Of a DNA stretch of 64,000 nucleotides, positions 29,933-39,627 are shown in pieces (the stretch's first letter is position 1; each line of letters begins with the position of its first letter). Made by a program: the position numbers and the translations under genes. The notes below the pieces were generated by a model. It was not told the DNA's origin. It did no database searches and worked only from the letters and a program-made list of their open reading frames with translations. Source of the DNA: Parvimonas sp015257355 (GTDB taxonomy: Bacteria > Bacillota > Clostridia > Tissierellales > Peptoniphilaceae). The DNA lies in the NCBI RefSeq assembly GCF_050262165.1, contig NZ_CP189844.1. One strand, given 5' to 3'.

Positions 29933-30080
29933 AAAATCACTACCTTGAATCTAATAATTTACCACTTATAAGTATAAATTATTTTTTGCATTTAGTCAAA
30001 TATTTTTAAAAATATTTTTGATTTTTTACATTTAAAAGAATATTATTAAAATGTAAAATCACGTTATATATCATCACAAG

Positions 30081-30100
30081 AAATTTCTCATGAGAAATTT
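30081..30100. promoter_or_regulatory. Perfect 20-bp palindrome, possible operator
   Basis: AAATTTCTCATGAGAAATTT reads the same on both strands. It lies about 150 bases upstream of the flavoprotein-cmk operon and past the rpmB terminator. No T run follows on the minus strand, so it is not an obvious terminator. Role unknown. Confidence 0.45.
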
Positions 30101-30117
30101 TTATAAAAAATATATAT

Positions 30118-30146
30118 AAAAAAATAGGGAGATAATCATCTCCCTA
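30118..30146 (-). terminator. Terminator after rpmB
   Basis: Stem TAGGGAGAT/ATCTCCCTA with a GATT loop, followed by T7 on the minus strand. Confidence 0.9.
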
Positions 30147-30162
30147 AAAATTTATTGTTTTA

Positions 30163-30369
30163 TTATTCAGCTGAAGTAAATGAAGGTCTTTCAACAAAAC
30201 CACTCTTTAAACATGTTGTACAAACATTAATTCTCTTTACAGAACCGTCAACAACAACTCTGACTTTTCTGATGTTTGCTCCCCATGATCTACTGCTTTT
30301 TCTATTTGAGAAAGTTACTTTATTTCCAAATAATTTTGTTTTATCGCAAATTGCACATCTTTTTGACAT
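30163..30369 (-). CDS. rpmB: 50S ribosomal protein L28
   Basis: 68 residues starting MSKRCAICDKTKLFGN. CxxC near the N-terminus and CTTCLKSG near the C-terminus form the zinc-ribbon pairs. ATG at 30369 has GGAGGTAAG upstream, so the longer in-frame extension is not used. Monocistronic. Confidence 0.96.
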   Translation of the reverse strand: MSKRCAICDKTKLFGNKVTFSNRKSSRSWGANIRKVRVVVDGSVKRINVCTTCLKSGFVERPSFTSAE

Positions 30370-30455
30370 TTTCTTACCTCCTTTTACAAACTCATATTTA
30401 ACACAAGTATTATACCACACTACACTTATCTTTGCAAGTACTTATGTTAATCATA

Positions 30456-32435
30456 TTAAATTTTTTTTATAAAACTATCAAGGTTTTTCTCATCGATTAT
30501 ATCTATTCCAAGCTCTTGTGCTTTTTTTAATTTTGATCCAGCTTTTTCTCCAACAACTAAAAAATCAGTTGATTTGGCTACGGCAGATTGAACTATAAGT
30601 CCTTTTTGCGAAAAAATATCTTCTAAATCTTTCCTCTTATAATTTTCAAACGTACCAGTAATTACAATTTTTTTATCAGTAAATTCTGTTTTTGACACTT
30701 CTTCATATGGTATTATATTAATTCCTTTTTCAAGCAATTTATTTAAAGCATCTTTGCTATATTCATCGTTTAAAAATTCATAAATAGAATTTGCAACAAT
30801 TTCACCAATATCATTAATTTGTAAAAGTTCATCTATCGTAGCATCTTTTAAATTATCTAAAATTATATATTTTTTTGCCAAATCTTTTGCAGTTTTTACA
30901 CCAACATTTTTAATTCCAAGCGCATAGATAAAGTTCTCAAAATTTACATTTTTACTCTCTTCTATTGAGTTTAATAAATTATTAACTTTCTTATCCTTAA
31001 ATTTTTCTAGAGTAATAAGTTCATCATATTTTAAATCATATATTTTATAAACTTTATCCACTCCCAATTTGTCATATAGTAGTTCAATAGTTTTTTCGCT
31101 TAGTCCTTCGATATTCATTGCATTTTTGCTTGAAAAATGAACAAGTGAAGATGTTAACTGTGGTGTGCATGCTAAAGTATTTGTACAGAAAAAATGTACT
31201 CCATCTCTAATTAATTCACTCTTACAATAAGGACAATGTGTTGGCATTTTAATTTCTATCTCATTTCCATTATCTTCATCCATAGTTCCAAGAATTTCTG
31301 GAATCACATCATTTGAACGTCTAATTAATACTCTAGAATTTATTTTTACTTTCTTTCTTAAAATATCATCATAATTATTTAACGTTGCTCTTTGAACAGT
31401 TACATCACCAATTTCAACTGGCTCTAAGATTGCCGTTGGAGTAACTTTCCCAGTTCTACCAACATTCCATACTACTTCTTTTAATATTGTTGTATATTCT
31501 TCTGCTTCAAACTTATAAGCTATAGCAAATCTAGGAAATTTATTTGTATATCCAAAAAAATCTCTCAGCTCAAAATCATTAACTTTTATTACAACACCAT
31601 CTGTTAAATAGTCAACTTCTTTTCTTAAAACTTCTATCTCATTTATTTTATCTTTAATTTCTTGAATATTAGAACATTTTTTTTCATATTCATTTACTTT
31701 AAATTTATTTTGTCTTAAAAAGGATATCATTTCTTCTTGAGTCTTAAATTGATAATCAGATTTAAAACCAACATTATATATAAACGCATCTAAGTTTCTG
31801 CTAGCTGTCTTTTTAGGATCAAGATTTCTAATTGCTCCAGCTGCAGCGTTTCTGGCATTTTTCAAAGGAACTTCAGCGGTTTCATTATATTTAGAAAGTG
31901 CCGAAAGAGGCATAATAGCCTCTCCTTGAATTTCAACCAAACCCTTGTACTCAATTTCAAGAGGAATGCTCTTTATAGTTTTTACTTGTTCAAAAACTTC
32001 TTCTCCATAAACACCATTACCTCTAGTTGACGCTGATACTAAAACACCATTATTATATGTTAAATTAATTGTTAACCCATCAAATTTAAACTCAACAAAA
32101 TACTCTAAAGTTTTGTTAGTATTATTTATGGAGTTATATTCATTCAATAGTTTAGTACACCTATTATGAAACTCCTCAAGTTCTTCAAAACTTTGAGCCT
32201 TTTGCAAACTATATAACTCTTTTAAATGTGTATGTTTTTCAAATTTTTCCAAAACTTCACCACCAACTCTTTGTGTAGGTGAATTTGGTAAAACTATACC
32301 TGTTTCTTTTTCCATTTTTAAAAGTTCATCATATAATTTATCATATTCTGCATCACTTACGATAGGATCATCCAATGTATAATACTGATAAGCCCACAGA
32401 TTTAATTTTTCAACAATATTTTTCATTTTATCCAT
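30456..32435 (-). CDS. ligA: NAD-dependent DNA ligase
   Basis: 659 residues. Seals nicks in replication and repair. Adenylation domain has the catalytic lysine in EFKFDGLTINL; the zinc finger has CPYC and CTNTLAC; helix-hairpin-helix repeats follow; a C-terminal BRCT domain starts near KIVITGTFENYKR. It lies two bases after pcrA and is cotranscribed with it. Confidence 0.97.
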   Translation of the reverse strand: MDKMKNIVEKLNLWAYQYYTLDDPIVSDAEYDKLYDELLKMEKETGIVLPNSPTQRVGGEVLEKFEKHTHLKELYSLQKAQSFEELEEFHNRCTKLLNEYNSINNTNKTLEYFVEFKFDGLTINLTYNNGVLVSASTRGNGVYGEEVFEQVKTIKSIPLEIEYKGLVEIQGEAIMPLSALSKYNETAEVPLKNARNAAAGAIRNLDPKKTASRNLDAFIYNVGFKSDYQFKTQEEMISFLRQNKFKVNEYEKKCSNIQEIKDKINEIEVLRKEVDYLTDGVVIKVNDFELRDFFGYTNKFPRFAIAYKFEAEEYTTILKEVVWNVGRTGKVTPTAILEPVEIGDVTVQRATLNNYDDILRKKVKINSRVLIRRSNDVIPEILGTMDEDNGNEIEIKMPTHCPYCKSELIRDGVHFFCTNTLACTPQLTSSLVHFSSKNAMNIEGLSEKTIELLYDKLGVDKVYKIYDLKYDELITLEKFKDKKVNNLLNSIEESKNVNFENFIYALGIKNVGVKTAKDLAKKYIILDNLKDATIDELLQINDIGEIVANSIYEFLNDEYSKDALNKLLEKGINIIPYEEVSKTEFTDKKIVITGTFENYKRKDLEDIFSQKGLIVQSAVAKSTDFLVVGEKAGSKLKKAQELGIDIIDEKNLDSFIKKI

Positions 32436-32437
32436 AA

Positions 32438-34690
32438 TTAAACCCTCTTTATACGTTTATCCTTTTTTAGGTCAAATAGTTTTATTCCTTCACCATCAAA
32501 TGCTACCATAAGCATTACTTTTGAACCAGCTTTGTCACATTTAATTACAGTTCCTAAACCATACTTTTCATGCATGATTTTTTCTCCAACTTTATATAAA
32601 TCCTTAGAAACTGTCTTATTAGTTTTTTCATAGTGATTTAACGGTTTATCTAATTTTGTTCTTCCTATATCTGAATTTGATACATAAGTTCTAGAGTAAT
32701 CTGTATAAGCATCATTTCTAATCTTAGAAGTAGCAACTCTTTCTTCATCAAAATTAAAATCAAGATTAATTGTCTTATCATCTACATAATTTATTATTTC
32801 ATCAACAAAACTTGAAACCCTATAAAGATTTAATTTTCCATACATAGTCATGCTCTTTGTTGATGATATGAATAATTTTTCCTTAGCTCTAGTAATAGCA
32901 ACATAAAAAAGTCTTCTTTCCTCTTCAAGTCCATCATCTCTTTCTTTTATTGATCTTTCACTAGGAAATATTCCTTCATTCATTCCTATTATAAAAACTA
33001 CTCTATATTCTAGCCCTTTTGCAGAATGAATAGTTGTTAATGTTACTGTTTCATCCGAATCTTCAGTCTTATCAATATCAGATAAAAGGCTATTTGTTTC
33101 AAGATATTCTAATAGTTTAACCTCTTTATAATTATTTGATATCTCTTCTAAAAATAAGCCAATATTTTCAGATTTTTTTTCATATTCTTTACTTTCATTT
33201 TCTCTTAAATACTCAAAAAACTTAATAGAATCTAAAAGTTCCTTCACTAAAGTTTCAACATCTGTATCATCAACACAAGTAATAAATCCAAAAATTAAAT
33301 CTCTAAAATTTTCAAATTCTACTCTTAATTTATTACTTATAGATTCTAGAAATTCATTTCTAAAAAGCCCATCAAAAAGACTTATATTTTCTGAATAGCA
33401 AAAATCTTCAAGTTTTTGTAAACTAACATTACCTATAGAACGTTTTGGATAGTTAATTATCCTTCTAAAAGCATTATCATCTTTAGGATTAGCTATTAAC
33501 TTAAGATAAGCTAGTATATCTTTAATTTCTTTTCTATCGTAAAATTTAAGGCCACCAACCATTTTATAGGCAATAGAATTTTTCCTTAGAGCATTTTCAA
33601 TAGCAAAAGATTGAAAATTTGCACGATACAGAATAGCAATATCAGATAAATTATAACCTTCGAATATTAACTTCGATATATTTTGTGCAACTTCAATAGC
33701 TTCATAGTTTTCATTTTGGTAACTTTTATATACTATCTCGTCACCACCCTCTTTTTTTGTCCAAAGATTTTTATCTTTTCTATTTATATTATTTTTTATA
33801 AGCTCATTTGCACAATCTAATATTTTCTGTGTTGAACGGTAATTTTCTTCAAGTAATATTATTTTTGAGTTTGGAAAGTCGTTTTCAAAATTTAATATAT
33901 TTGAAATATTTGCACCTCTCCACCCATATATTGATTGATCTATATCTCCCACTGCACAAACATTTTTATACTTTGAAGCTAAAAGTTTTATTATTTCGTA
34001 TTGAGCATCATTAGTATCTTGATACTCGTCAACATATATATATTTAAATTTTTCTGAGTAATATTCTAATACTTCTGGAGATTTTTTAAACAGCTCAATA
34101 GTTTTAAAAATTAGATCATCAAAATCTAATGCATTATTTTTAGTCAAAATTTCTTCATATTTCTTATAAATTTTTTCTACCACATCAGTATTGTTTCCAA
34201 AAGAAAAATATTTTGAAAATTCATTAGGTTTTACATTTTTTGCTTTAGCATCACTAATCATTCCAATAACGGCATTTTTATATTCTCCTAGTACAGTTTC
34301 CCATGTTGGATTTTGTTTAAAAATTTCTTTTAAAACTAATTTTTGATCATCTCTATCATAAATTGTAAAATTATTTGAATAACCTATTTTTTCTATATTA
34401 AATCTTAAAATTTTAGAACAGATTGAATGAAATGTTCCAATCCACATATTAGAAATATCTCTATTAAAAATATTTTCTATTCTTTCTTTCATCTCTTTTC
34501 CAGCTTTATTTGTAAATGTAATAGCTAAGATTTCATATTCACTAACATTTTTTTCTAAAACTGCATAAGCAATTTTTGTTGTTAGTACTTTTGTTTTTCC
34601 ACTCCCAGCACCTGCTAGAACTAATAGTGGAGAACCAAAATGTTCAACAGCCTCCAATTGCTTATTATTTAAACCTTTTAATAAATCCAT
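32438..34690 (-). CDS. pcrA: ATP-dependent DNA helicase PcrA/UvrD
   Basis: About 750 residues. Superfamily 1A helicase of repair and plasmid replication. Walker A AGAGSGKT, DEYQDTND, GDIDQSIYGWRG, TIHSAKGLEY and VAITRAKEKL in order. The C-terminal tail ends in a Tudor-like patch GEKIMHEKYGLGTVIKC, as in PcrA, which contacts RNA polymerase. ATG at 34690 follows GAGGG. pcrA-ligA adjacency is standard. Confidence 0.96.
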   Translation of the reverse strand: MDLLKGLNNKQLEAVEHFGSPLLVLAGAGSGKTKVLTTKIAYAVLEKNVSEYEILAITFTNKAGKEMKERIENIFNRDISNMWIGTFHSICSKILRFNIEKIGYSNNFTIYDRDDQKLVLKEIFKQNPTWETVLGEYKNAVIGMISDAKAKNVKPNEFSKYFSFGNNTDVVEKIYKKYEEILTKNNALDFDDLIFKTIELFKKSPEVLEYYSEKFKYIYVDEYQDTNDAQYEIIKLLASKYKNVCAVGDIDQSIYGWRGANISNILNFENDFPNSKIILLEENYRSTQKILDCANELIKNNINRKDKNLWTKKEGGDEIVYKSYQNENYEAIEVAQNISKLIFEGYNLSDIAILYRANFQSFAIENALRKNSIAYKMVGGLKFYDRKEIKDILAYLKLIANPKDDNAFRRIINYPKRSIGNVSLQKLEDFCYSENISLFDGLFRNEFLESISNKLRVEFENFRDLIFGFITCVDDTDVETLVKELLDSIKFFEYLRENESKEYEKKSENIGLFLEEISNNYKEVKLLEYLETNSLLSDIDKTEDSDETVTLTTIHSAKGLEYRVVFIIGMNEGIFPSERSIKERDDGLEEERRLFYVAITRAKEKLFISSTKSMTMYGKLNLYRVSSFVDEIINYVDDKTINLDFNFDEERVATSKIRNDAYTDYSRTYVSNSDIGRTKLDKPLNHYEKTNKTVSKDLYKVGEKIMHEKYGLGTVIKCDKAGSKVMLMVAFDGEGIKLFDLKKDKRIKRV

Positions 34691-34712
34691 ATTTACCCTC
34701 ATTAACATCTAT

Positions 34713-34739
34713 AAAAAAGCAATGGAATTACCATTGCTT
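34713..34739 (-). terminator. Terminator after cdaR
   Basis: 9-bp stem AAGCAATGG/CCATTGCTT followed by T6 on the minus strand, before pcrA. Confidence 0.9.
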
Positions 34740-34747
34740 AATTAAAA

Positions 34748-35983
34748 TTATTTTCCAACAGCTTGAACAATATCATTTGAAATTCTTACAATTTCAATAT
34801 TATCTATATTCTTAGCTTTAATCTGAACATTTTTACCAATATCTTCTTTTTTTACAGAAACATAAAGTTCTAGATTATCTGATCCAAAATTAGCTAAATC
34901 AGACTCATATCCTTTAACTGTAACTTTGACTTTGCCTACCAAACCTCTTAAAATAATATCTCTGCCAGATTCGTTTTCAATTGCTAATTTTGATGTATCT
35001 ACTTCTAATACTTTTTCAATCTTTTTATCAACATCAATATTAACAACTATCTTTAAATCGTTGTTAACTAATGCTATATCAGTAGGTAATTCTAATCCAA
35101 CACTAAACGATCCAGATTCTTTTATTTGAGATAGATCAAAAGGCTTAGTCTGAATTTCAGAAATTTGTTCTAAACTAGATAAATTTCCAACAATAGAAAC
35201 TGTATTCGGCACAATATTTTTCTTCGTAATTCTTACATCACTATGAGGAGAATTAATCTCTATTAATTTAAGTGGAACTTCTTTAAAGTTTCTAAATCCT
35301 ATGGAAACATTCGTATCTGTCTTACTAATACTAACTTTTTTTACTTCTTGATTAGTTTCATCAACAGGAATAATTTTTGTTAATACAACTTCATCACTAT
35401 CCTTATTCGTTACATCTACAACTCCAAGAACTTTCTTTACTTTATTTACATAAGATACAGGTCCACTAACAATAACTTCAGTATCAGCCGGTTCCTTCTT
35501 TGAGATAACCTGATTTTTATTTTTTATCTGACCAACTGTTTCAACTTCTACTTTAAATGTCTTACTAATTTCTTCATCTAAAGTTACTAATAAATCACTT
35601 TCAGAAGAGGATTTAAATTGTACATTGTATGGAACTTTAAAATTTATAGAAATTCTATGAGCTCCAGATGTTGTTGCATTTTGTAAGTTAACTTCCGCAA
35701 CAATATCGCTTTTATTTACAGAATAAACATCACTTCTTTTCCCTGTAATAGTAACTGTTACTGTTGGATTTTCAGGACTAATTCTTACAAGTTTTTTTGA
35801 TTCTAAAACTGATTGATTTTTAAAACTAATAGGAACATCATAAAAGTGTCTTGTTACCACTGGATTTACTCCTCCAATAACAAGAAACCACATTACAACT
35901 CCAACAGCAAATGAAATTAATTTTAATTTAAAATCTTTCTTGATTGATTCTACAATTTTTTTAAAATTTATATTATTTAACAA
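34748..35983 (-). CDS. cdaR: YbbR-domain regulator of diadenylate cyclase
   Basis: About 411 residues. A short cytoplasmic N-terminus, one transmembrane helix (ISFAVGVVMWFLVIGGV), then tandem YbbR repeats outside the membrane. CdaR binds CdaA and tunes c-di-AMP synthesis. I place the start at the TTG 35983, which has AAGGTGAT close upstream; in-frame GTG 35992 and TTG 36004 are alternatives. It overlaps the end of cdaA. The usual downstream partner glmM is absent: pcrA follows. Confidence 0.88.
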   Translation of the reverse strand: MLNNINFKKIVESIKKDFKLKLISFAVGVVMWFLVIGGVNPVVTRHFYDVPISFKNQSVLESKKLVRISPENPTVTVTITGKRSDVYSVNKSDIVAEVNLQNATTSGAHRISINFKVPYNVQFKSSSESDLLVTLDEEISKTFKVEVETVGQIKNKNQVISKKEPADTEVIVSGPVSYVNKVKKVLGVVDVTNKDSDEVVLTKIIPVDETNQEVKKVSISKTDTNVSIGFRNFKEVPLKLIEINSPHSDVRITKKNIVPNTVSIVGNLSSLEQISEIQTKPFDLSQIKESGSFSVGLELPTDIALVNNDLKIVVNIDVDKKIEKVLEVDTSKLAIENESGRDIILRGLVGKVKVTVKGYESDLANFGSDNLELYVSVKKEDIGKNVQIKAKNIDNIEIVRISNDIVQAVGK

Positions 35984-36917
35984 CTTTATCACCTTGATTT
36001 TCAACTATTTCATTAACTTCTTCTTTTATATCTTCCATTATTTCTTTCTTAACTTCTTGTTTTATTTCTTCTTTATTTACAATTTCTTTAGTCTCAAATA
36101 AACTTTGAATCATTTCTTTAAATGAATTAGTTGTTTTTTCTTCAACTACAAAATTTTCAACTAAATAATTTAATAAGAATTCTTTTGAAACATTTCTATT
36201 TATTGATGATTTTTCACAGATAGAAACATGACCAGTTTCTTCACTAACAACAATAACAATTGCATCAGATTTTTCTGATATCCCTATCCCAGCTCTATGC
36301 CTTGTTCCAAGTTCCATTGAAATTTCCTTACTATCAGTTAGTGGTAAAAAACAAGATGCTGCAATAATATGATCATGACTTATAACAACAGCTCCATCAT
36401 GTAAAGGAGTATTTGGAATAAATATATTCATTAATAATTCGTAAGATATATCAGAATTTAACAAAATACCTGTTTCAATTATATCTCTAAGACCTGTCTT
36501 TCTTTCTAAAACCATTAAAGCACCAATTTTTTTATCTGCTAAGGAATAAGTTGCTTTTACAAGTTCTTCTATTCCTTTTGCATTTCCTGTTGCTACCTCA
36601 AAATTAACTGGCTTTAAAAGCTTATTATTACCAATATGTTCCAAAATCCTTCTAAGTTCTGGTTGAAATACTATTAGTATAGCTATAAATCCTACAGTAA
36701 CAGCATTATTTAAAATCCAGCTTATAGTATAAAGCTTAAAAAATTCGCTTAGTTTAGAAGCGATAAAAATAAATAATATACCTTTTATAAGTTGTGTTGC
36801 TCTAGTTCCTCTAATTAAAACAAATAACTTATAGAACATAAAACTAACTATAAATATATCTAAAACATCTGATATCCTAATTGTAGATAAAAGAAAAAAT
36901 AATTTATCAAACCACAT
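35973..36917 (-). CDS. cdaA: Membrane diadenylate cyclase
   Basis: 314 residues. Three N-terminal transmembrane helices, then the DAC domain with TPLHDGAVVI and GTRHRAGIG, the ATP-binding residues. Makes c-di-AMP, which controls potassium and osmolyte transport. An unusually long acidic/lysine-rich tail of about 50 residues follows the catalytic domain. A strong promoter lies upstream. Confidence 0.95.
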   Translation of the reverse strand: MWFDKLFFLLSTIRISDVLDIFIVSFMFYKLFVLIRGTRATQLIKGILFIFIASKLSEFFKLYTISWILNNAVTVGFIAILIVFQPELRRILEHIGNNKLLKPVNFEVATGNAKGIEELVKATYSLADKKIGALMVLERKTGLRDIIETGILLNSDISYELLMNIFIPNTPLHDGAVVISHDHIIAASCFLPLTDSKEISMELGTRHRAGIGISEKSDAIVIVVSEETGHVSICEKSSINRNVSKEFLLNYLVENFVVEEKTTNSFKEMIQSLFETKEIVNKEEIKQEVKKEIMEDIKEEVNEIVENQGDKVVK

Positions 36918-36955
36918 AAAATCACATCTTCCTAATTTTAATATTATACATAATA

Positions 36956-36984
36956 ATTATAATATAATATTAACTAAAATTCAA
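36956..36984 (-). promoter_or_regulatory. cdaA-cdaR promoter
   Basis: Minus-strand -35 TTGAAT and -10 TATAAT with a 17-base spacer, 39 bases before cdaA. Another TATAAT further down could be an alternative -10. Confidence 0.65.
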
Positions 36985-37010
36985 CATTTGATTATTATCT
37001 AGATTAAATA

Positions 37011-37039
37011 AAAAAACTTTCAATTAATTTGAAAGTTTT
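37011..37039 (-). terminator. Terminator of the ABC importer operon
   Basis: Long AT-rich stem around AACTTTCAA/TTGAAAGTT with T7 on the minus strand; overlaps the stop codon at 37024. Confidence 0.8.
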
Positions 37040-37968
37040 TGTAATTCATATTCAATGTAAACATTGTCTCCAATTCTTTTTTCTTTACCTGTATTTAACT
37101 CTATAACTTTTAAAATATTGGAATTATTATCCAATTTTAGTTGATATTCAATAAAAGATCCTCTAAACTGTTTAGAAATAATTTCTGCAAAATTATCTGT
37201 TTTATAATCAACTATATTAATTTTTTCTGGCCTTATAAAATAATTGTTATCTAGTTTGTTTGAGTTACCAATAAAAGATAGAGAAAATTCACTATTAGGA
37301 GAATTGTATAATTCTGTAACAGTAGAATTTTGAATAATTTTACCTTCATTCATCAAAATAACTCTGTCAGCCATAATGAAAGCATCTTCTTGATCATGTG
37401 TAACAAGTATTGTAGTCATTTTAAAATATTTTACTAATTTCTTAATTTCATTTCTCATTGTAATTCTTAGATTTTTATCAAGATTTGAAAACGGTTCATC
37501 AAGTAAAATAAGTCGTGGACTTATGACTAGACTTCTAGCTAATGCAACTCTTTGTCTTTGACCTCCAGAGAGTTCATGAACTTTTCTATATTCATAACCT
37601 TCTAGACCAACAATCTTAAGAATTTCTAGTGATTTATTAATTCTATCTTGTTTTTTTACATTTCTAAATTTTAAACCATAAGCAACATTTTCTAAGACAT
37701 TTTTATTGCTAAATAAGCCATAAGATTGAAAAACTGTAGATATATTTCTATCTTCAGGATTTAAAGAGCTTATATCTTCTCCATTTAAAAAAATTTGACC
37801 AGAATTGTTTTTAATAAAACCTCCAATGGAATTTAAAATAGTAGTTTTTCCACAACCTGAAGGTCCTAATATACATAGAATATTTCCTTCATCTAATGAG
37901 AAACTAACATCTTTTAGCACTTCTTTTTCGCCATAAGTTTTATTTAAATTTTTTACTTCTAAAAACAT
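37024..37968 (-). CDS. ABC importer ATPase (ferric-type FbpC family)
   Basis: 314 residues. Walker A GPSGCGKT, signature LSGGQRQRVALARS, Walker B LILLDEPFSNLD and H-loop LVTHDQEDA are all present, followed by a C-terminal regulatory (TOBE-like) region of about 80 residues. Overlaps the permease gene by 29 bases and has GGAGA upstream. With the permease and binding protein it forms a complete importer; iron is the likeliest cargo, but spermidine, thiamine or phosphonate relatives cannot be excluded. Confidence 0.88.
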   Translation of the reverse strand: MFLEVKNLNKTYGEKEVLKDVSFSLDEGNILCILGPSGCGKTTILNSIGGFIKNNSGQIFLNGEDISSLNPEDRNISTVFQSYGLFSNKNVLENVAYGLKFRNVKKQDRINKSLEILKIVGLEGYEYRKVHELSGGQRQRVALARSLVISPRLILLDEPFSNLDKNLRITMRNEIKKLVKYFKMTTILVTHDQEDAFIMADRVILMNEGKIIQNSTVTELYNSPNSEFSLSFIGNSNKLDNNYFIRPEKINIVDYKTDNFAEIISKQFRGSFIEYQLKLDNNSNILKVIELNTGKEKRIGDNVYIEYELQKLSN

Positions 37969-39586
37969 AAAAATCTCCTAATTTATCTAAAATATAATTT
38001 ATAAACATAAATAGCAAACTAAAAATCAAACAAATAAGTATAATAATAATTGCTAAAACTGATGCTGTATTATATTTTCCACTGTTTATAACGTCAAACA
38101 TAACTAAAGTCAGAACTTTCTGTGCAGGATATACAATAAAAATAATTGAACCTACTGTCGTCATAGTACTATTAAATCCATTTATCATACTTATAACAAA
38201 ATTACTTCTCGTATGTGATAGTATTACATCTTTAAAAATAAAGAATTCATTAGCACCTAAATCTTTAGCACTTAAAATCTGATTCTTATCTATAGTTTCT
38301 AAACTTGAACTAAAAACTTTTGTTGAAAAAGGTAACTGTTTAAAAGTAACATTTAAAATAACAATCAATGCAGTCCCTGTAATATAAATTGGATATTCAT
38401 TAAAAGCTAATATATAACCTATTCCAAAAAATGTACCTGGTAACATATATGGCATTGTAGCTATAAAGTCAAAGAACCTTAAAAATTTAACTTTTCTTAT
38501 ATGAATATAGTATTGAAGTAGTAAACCAATTAAACTTCCAAAAAAAGCAGAAATAAACGAATAATAAATACTTCTAAAAACTGTTTTATCTATATGATCC
38601 CTAATATCAGCAAAATGTTCAAAAGTAAAATACAATTTTCCCTTTGAATAATCAGTAAATGCAGAAATAATAATTGAACTATATTGCAAAACTAATAAAA
38701 TTAGGAAAATTGAAGATAGAAAAACAGCTAAATAAAAAACTGTTCCCTTTTTTTCAATTCCGACCTCTGAAAGATTTGATCCAAAGTTTGTATTCGAAAC
38801 AATTTTTGAATTTTTTATATAAAAAATAAATGTAAAAACAACAGGAATACAAAGTATTATATTCATTGCTCCAGCTTGAACTATATTCCCATTAGAAATA
38901 AATACATTGTAAGATCTTGAAGCTAATGTTTCAAAAGAACCACCTATAATTAATGGTGTTGAAAAGTCAGCGATACTTCTTATAAAACTTAATATTGCAA
39001 CAACCTTAATACTTGGCAATAATTGTGGTAACATTATATCTAATATTATATTATTAGTTTTAGCCCCTAGAGATCTAGCACTATTAATTTGTTCCTTATC
39101 TATACTGTCTAGAGTTGAAATAATCATAAGAGCACTAAGTGAAATTAATCCAATACTTTGCATTAAGATAATTCCAAAAGAACCATAAGCATTTAATGAT
39201 AAATTAAAAATATCATGTGTAATAAATCCCCTACGTCCAAAAAGTTTTATATACGCTAGGGAAGAAACAAACGGTGGTGAAATCATCGTAATCATTAATA
39301 CAAATGAAATTAATCTCTTTATACTGTTTTTAATACTAAAGCAAAAAATACCTATAGAAACAGAAACAATAGTTGTAATAATAGTAGCAAAAAAAGCTAC
39401 AAATATAGAATTATATAATAATTTACTTTGTGTTTTTAAAAAAGAAAATCCTTCTAAAGTAAATTTACCATCATAAAAAAATGTCGAAACAAAAACCTTT
39501 AAAAAAGGATATAAAATAAAAGTAAATAAACAAAAAACTAAAGTAAAAATTATAAGTCTATCTATAAATTTAAAATATTTTTTCAT
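37940..39586 (-). CDS. ABC importer permease, fused double domain (FbpB type)
   Basis: 548 residues with about twelve transmembrane helices: two binding-protein-dependent permease domains in one chain, as in ferric importers. The EAA loops read DKEQINSARSLGA and DKNQILSAKDLGANEF. No convincing ribosome site precedes the ATG, and a terminator hairpin sits between the binding-protein gene and this one. Confidence 0.88.
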   Translation of the reverse strand: MKKYFKFIDRLIIFTLVFCLFTFILYPFLKVFVSTFFYDGKFTLEGFSFLKTQSKLLYNSIFVAFFATIITTIVSVSIGIFCFSIKNSIKRLISFVLMITMISPPFVSSLAYIKLFGRRGFITHDIFNLSLNAYGSFGIILMQSIGLISLSALMIISTLDSIDKEQINSARSLGAKTNNIILDIMLPQLLPSIKVVAILSFIRSIADFSTPLIIGGSFETLASRSYNVFISNGNIVQAGAMNIILCIPVVFTFIFYIKNSKIVSNTNFGSNLSEVGIEKKGTVFYLAVFLSSIFLILLVLQYSSIIISAFTDYSKGKLYFTFEHFADIRDHIDKTVFRSIYYSFISAFFGSLIGLLLQYYIHIRKVKFLRFFDFIATMPYMLPGTFFGIGYILAFNEYPIYITGTALIVILNVTFKQLPFSTKVFSSSLETIDKNQILSAKDLGANEFFIFKDVILSHTRSNFVISMINGFNSTMTTVGSIIFIVYPAQKVLTLVMFDVINSGKYNTASVLAIIIILICLIFSLLFMFINYILDKLGDFYVFRSKKFK

Positions 39587-39600
39587 AACTTATATTAATT

Positions 39601-39621
39601 AAAAAGGGAGATTACTCTCCC
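39601..39621 (-). terminator. Internal terminator/attenuator between binding protein and permease
   Basis: Stem GGGAGA/TCTCCC with a GTAA loop, then T5 on the minus strand. Partial read-through would give more binding protein than permease. Confidence 0.8.
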
Positions 39622-39627
39622 ATTTTT

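Noticed and set aside
36918..37010. Fur box between cdaA and the ferric-type importer
   Set aside because: The region is AT-rich with chance dyads, but it is downstream of the importer, and its actual promoter (40746-40773) shows no clear Fur-like dyad.
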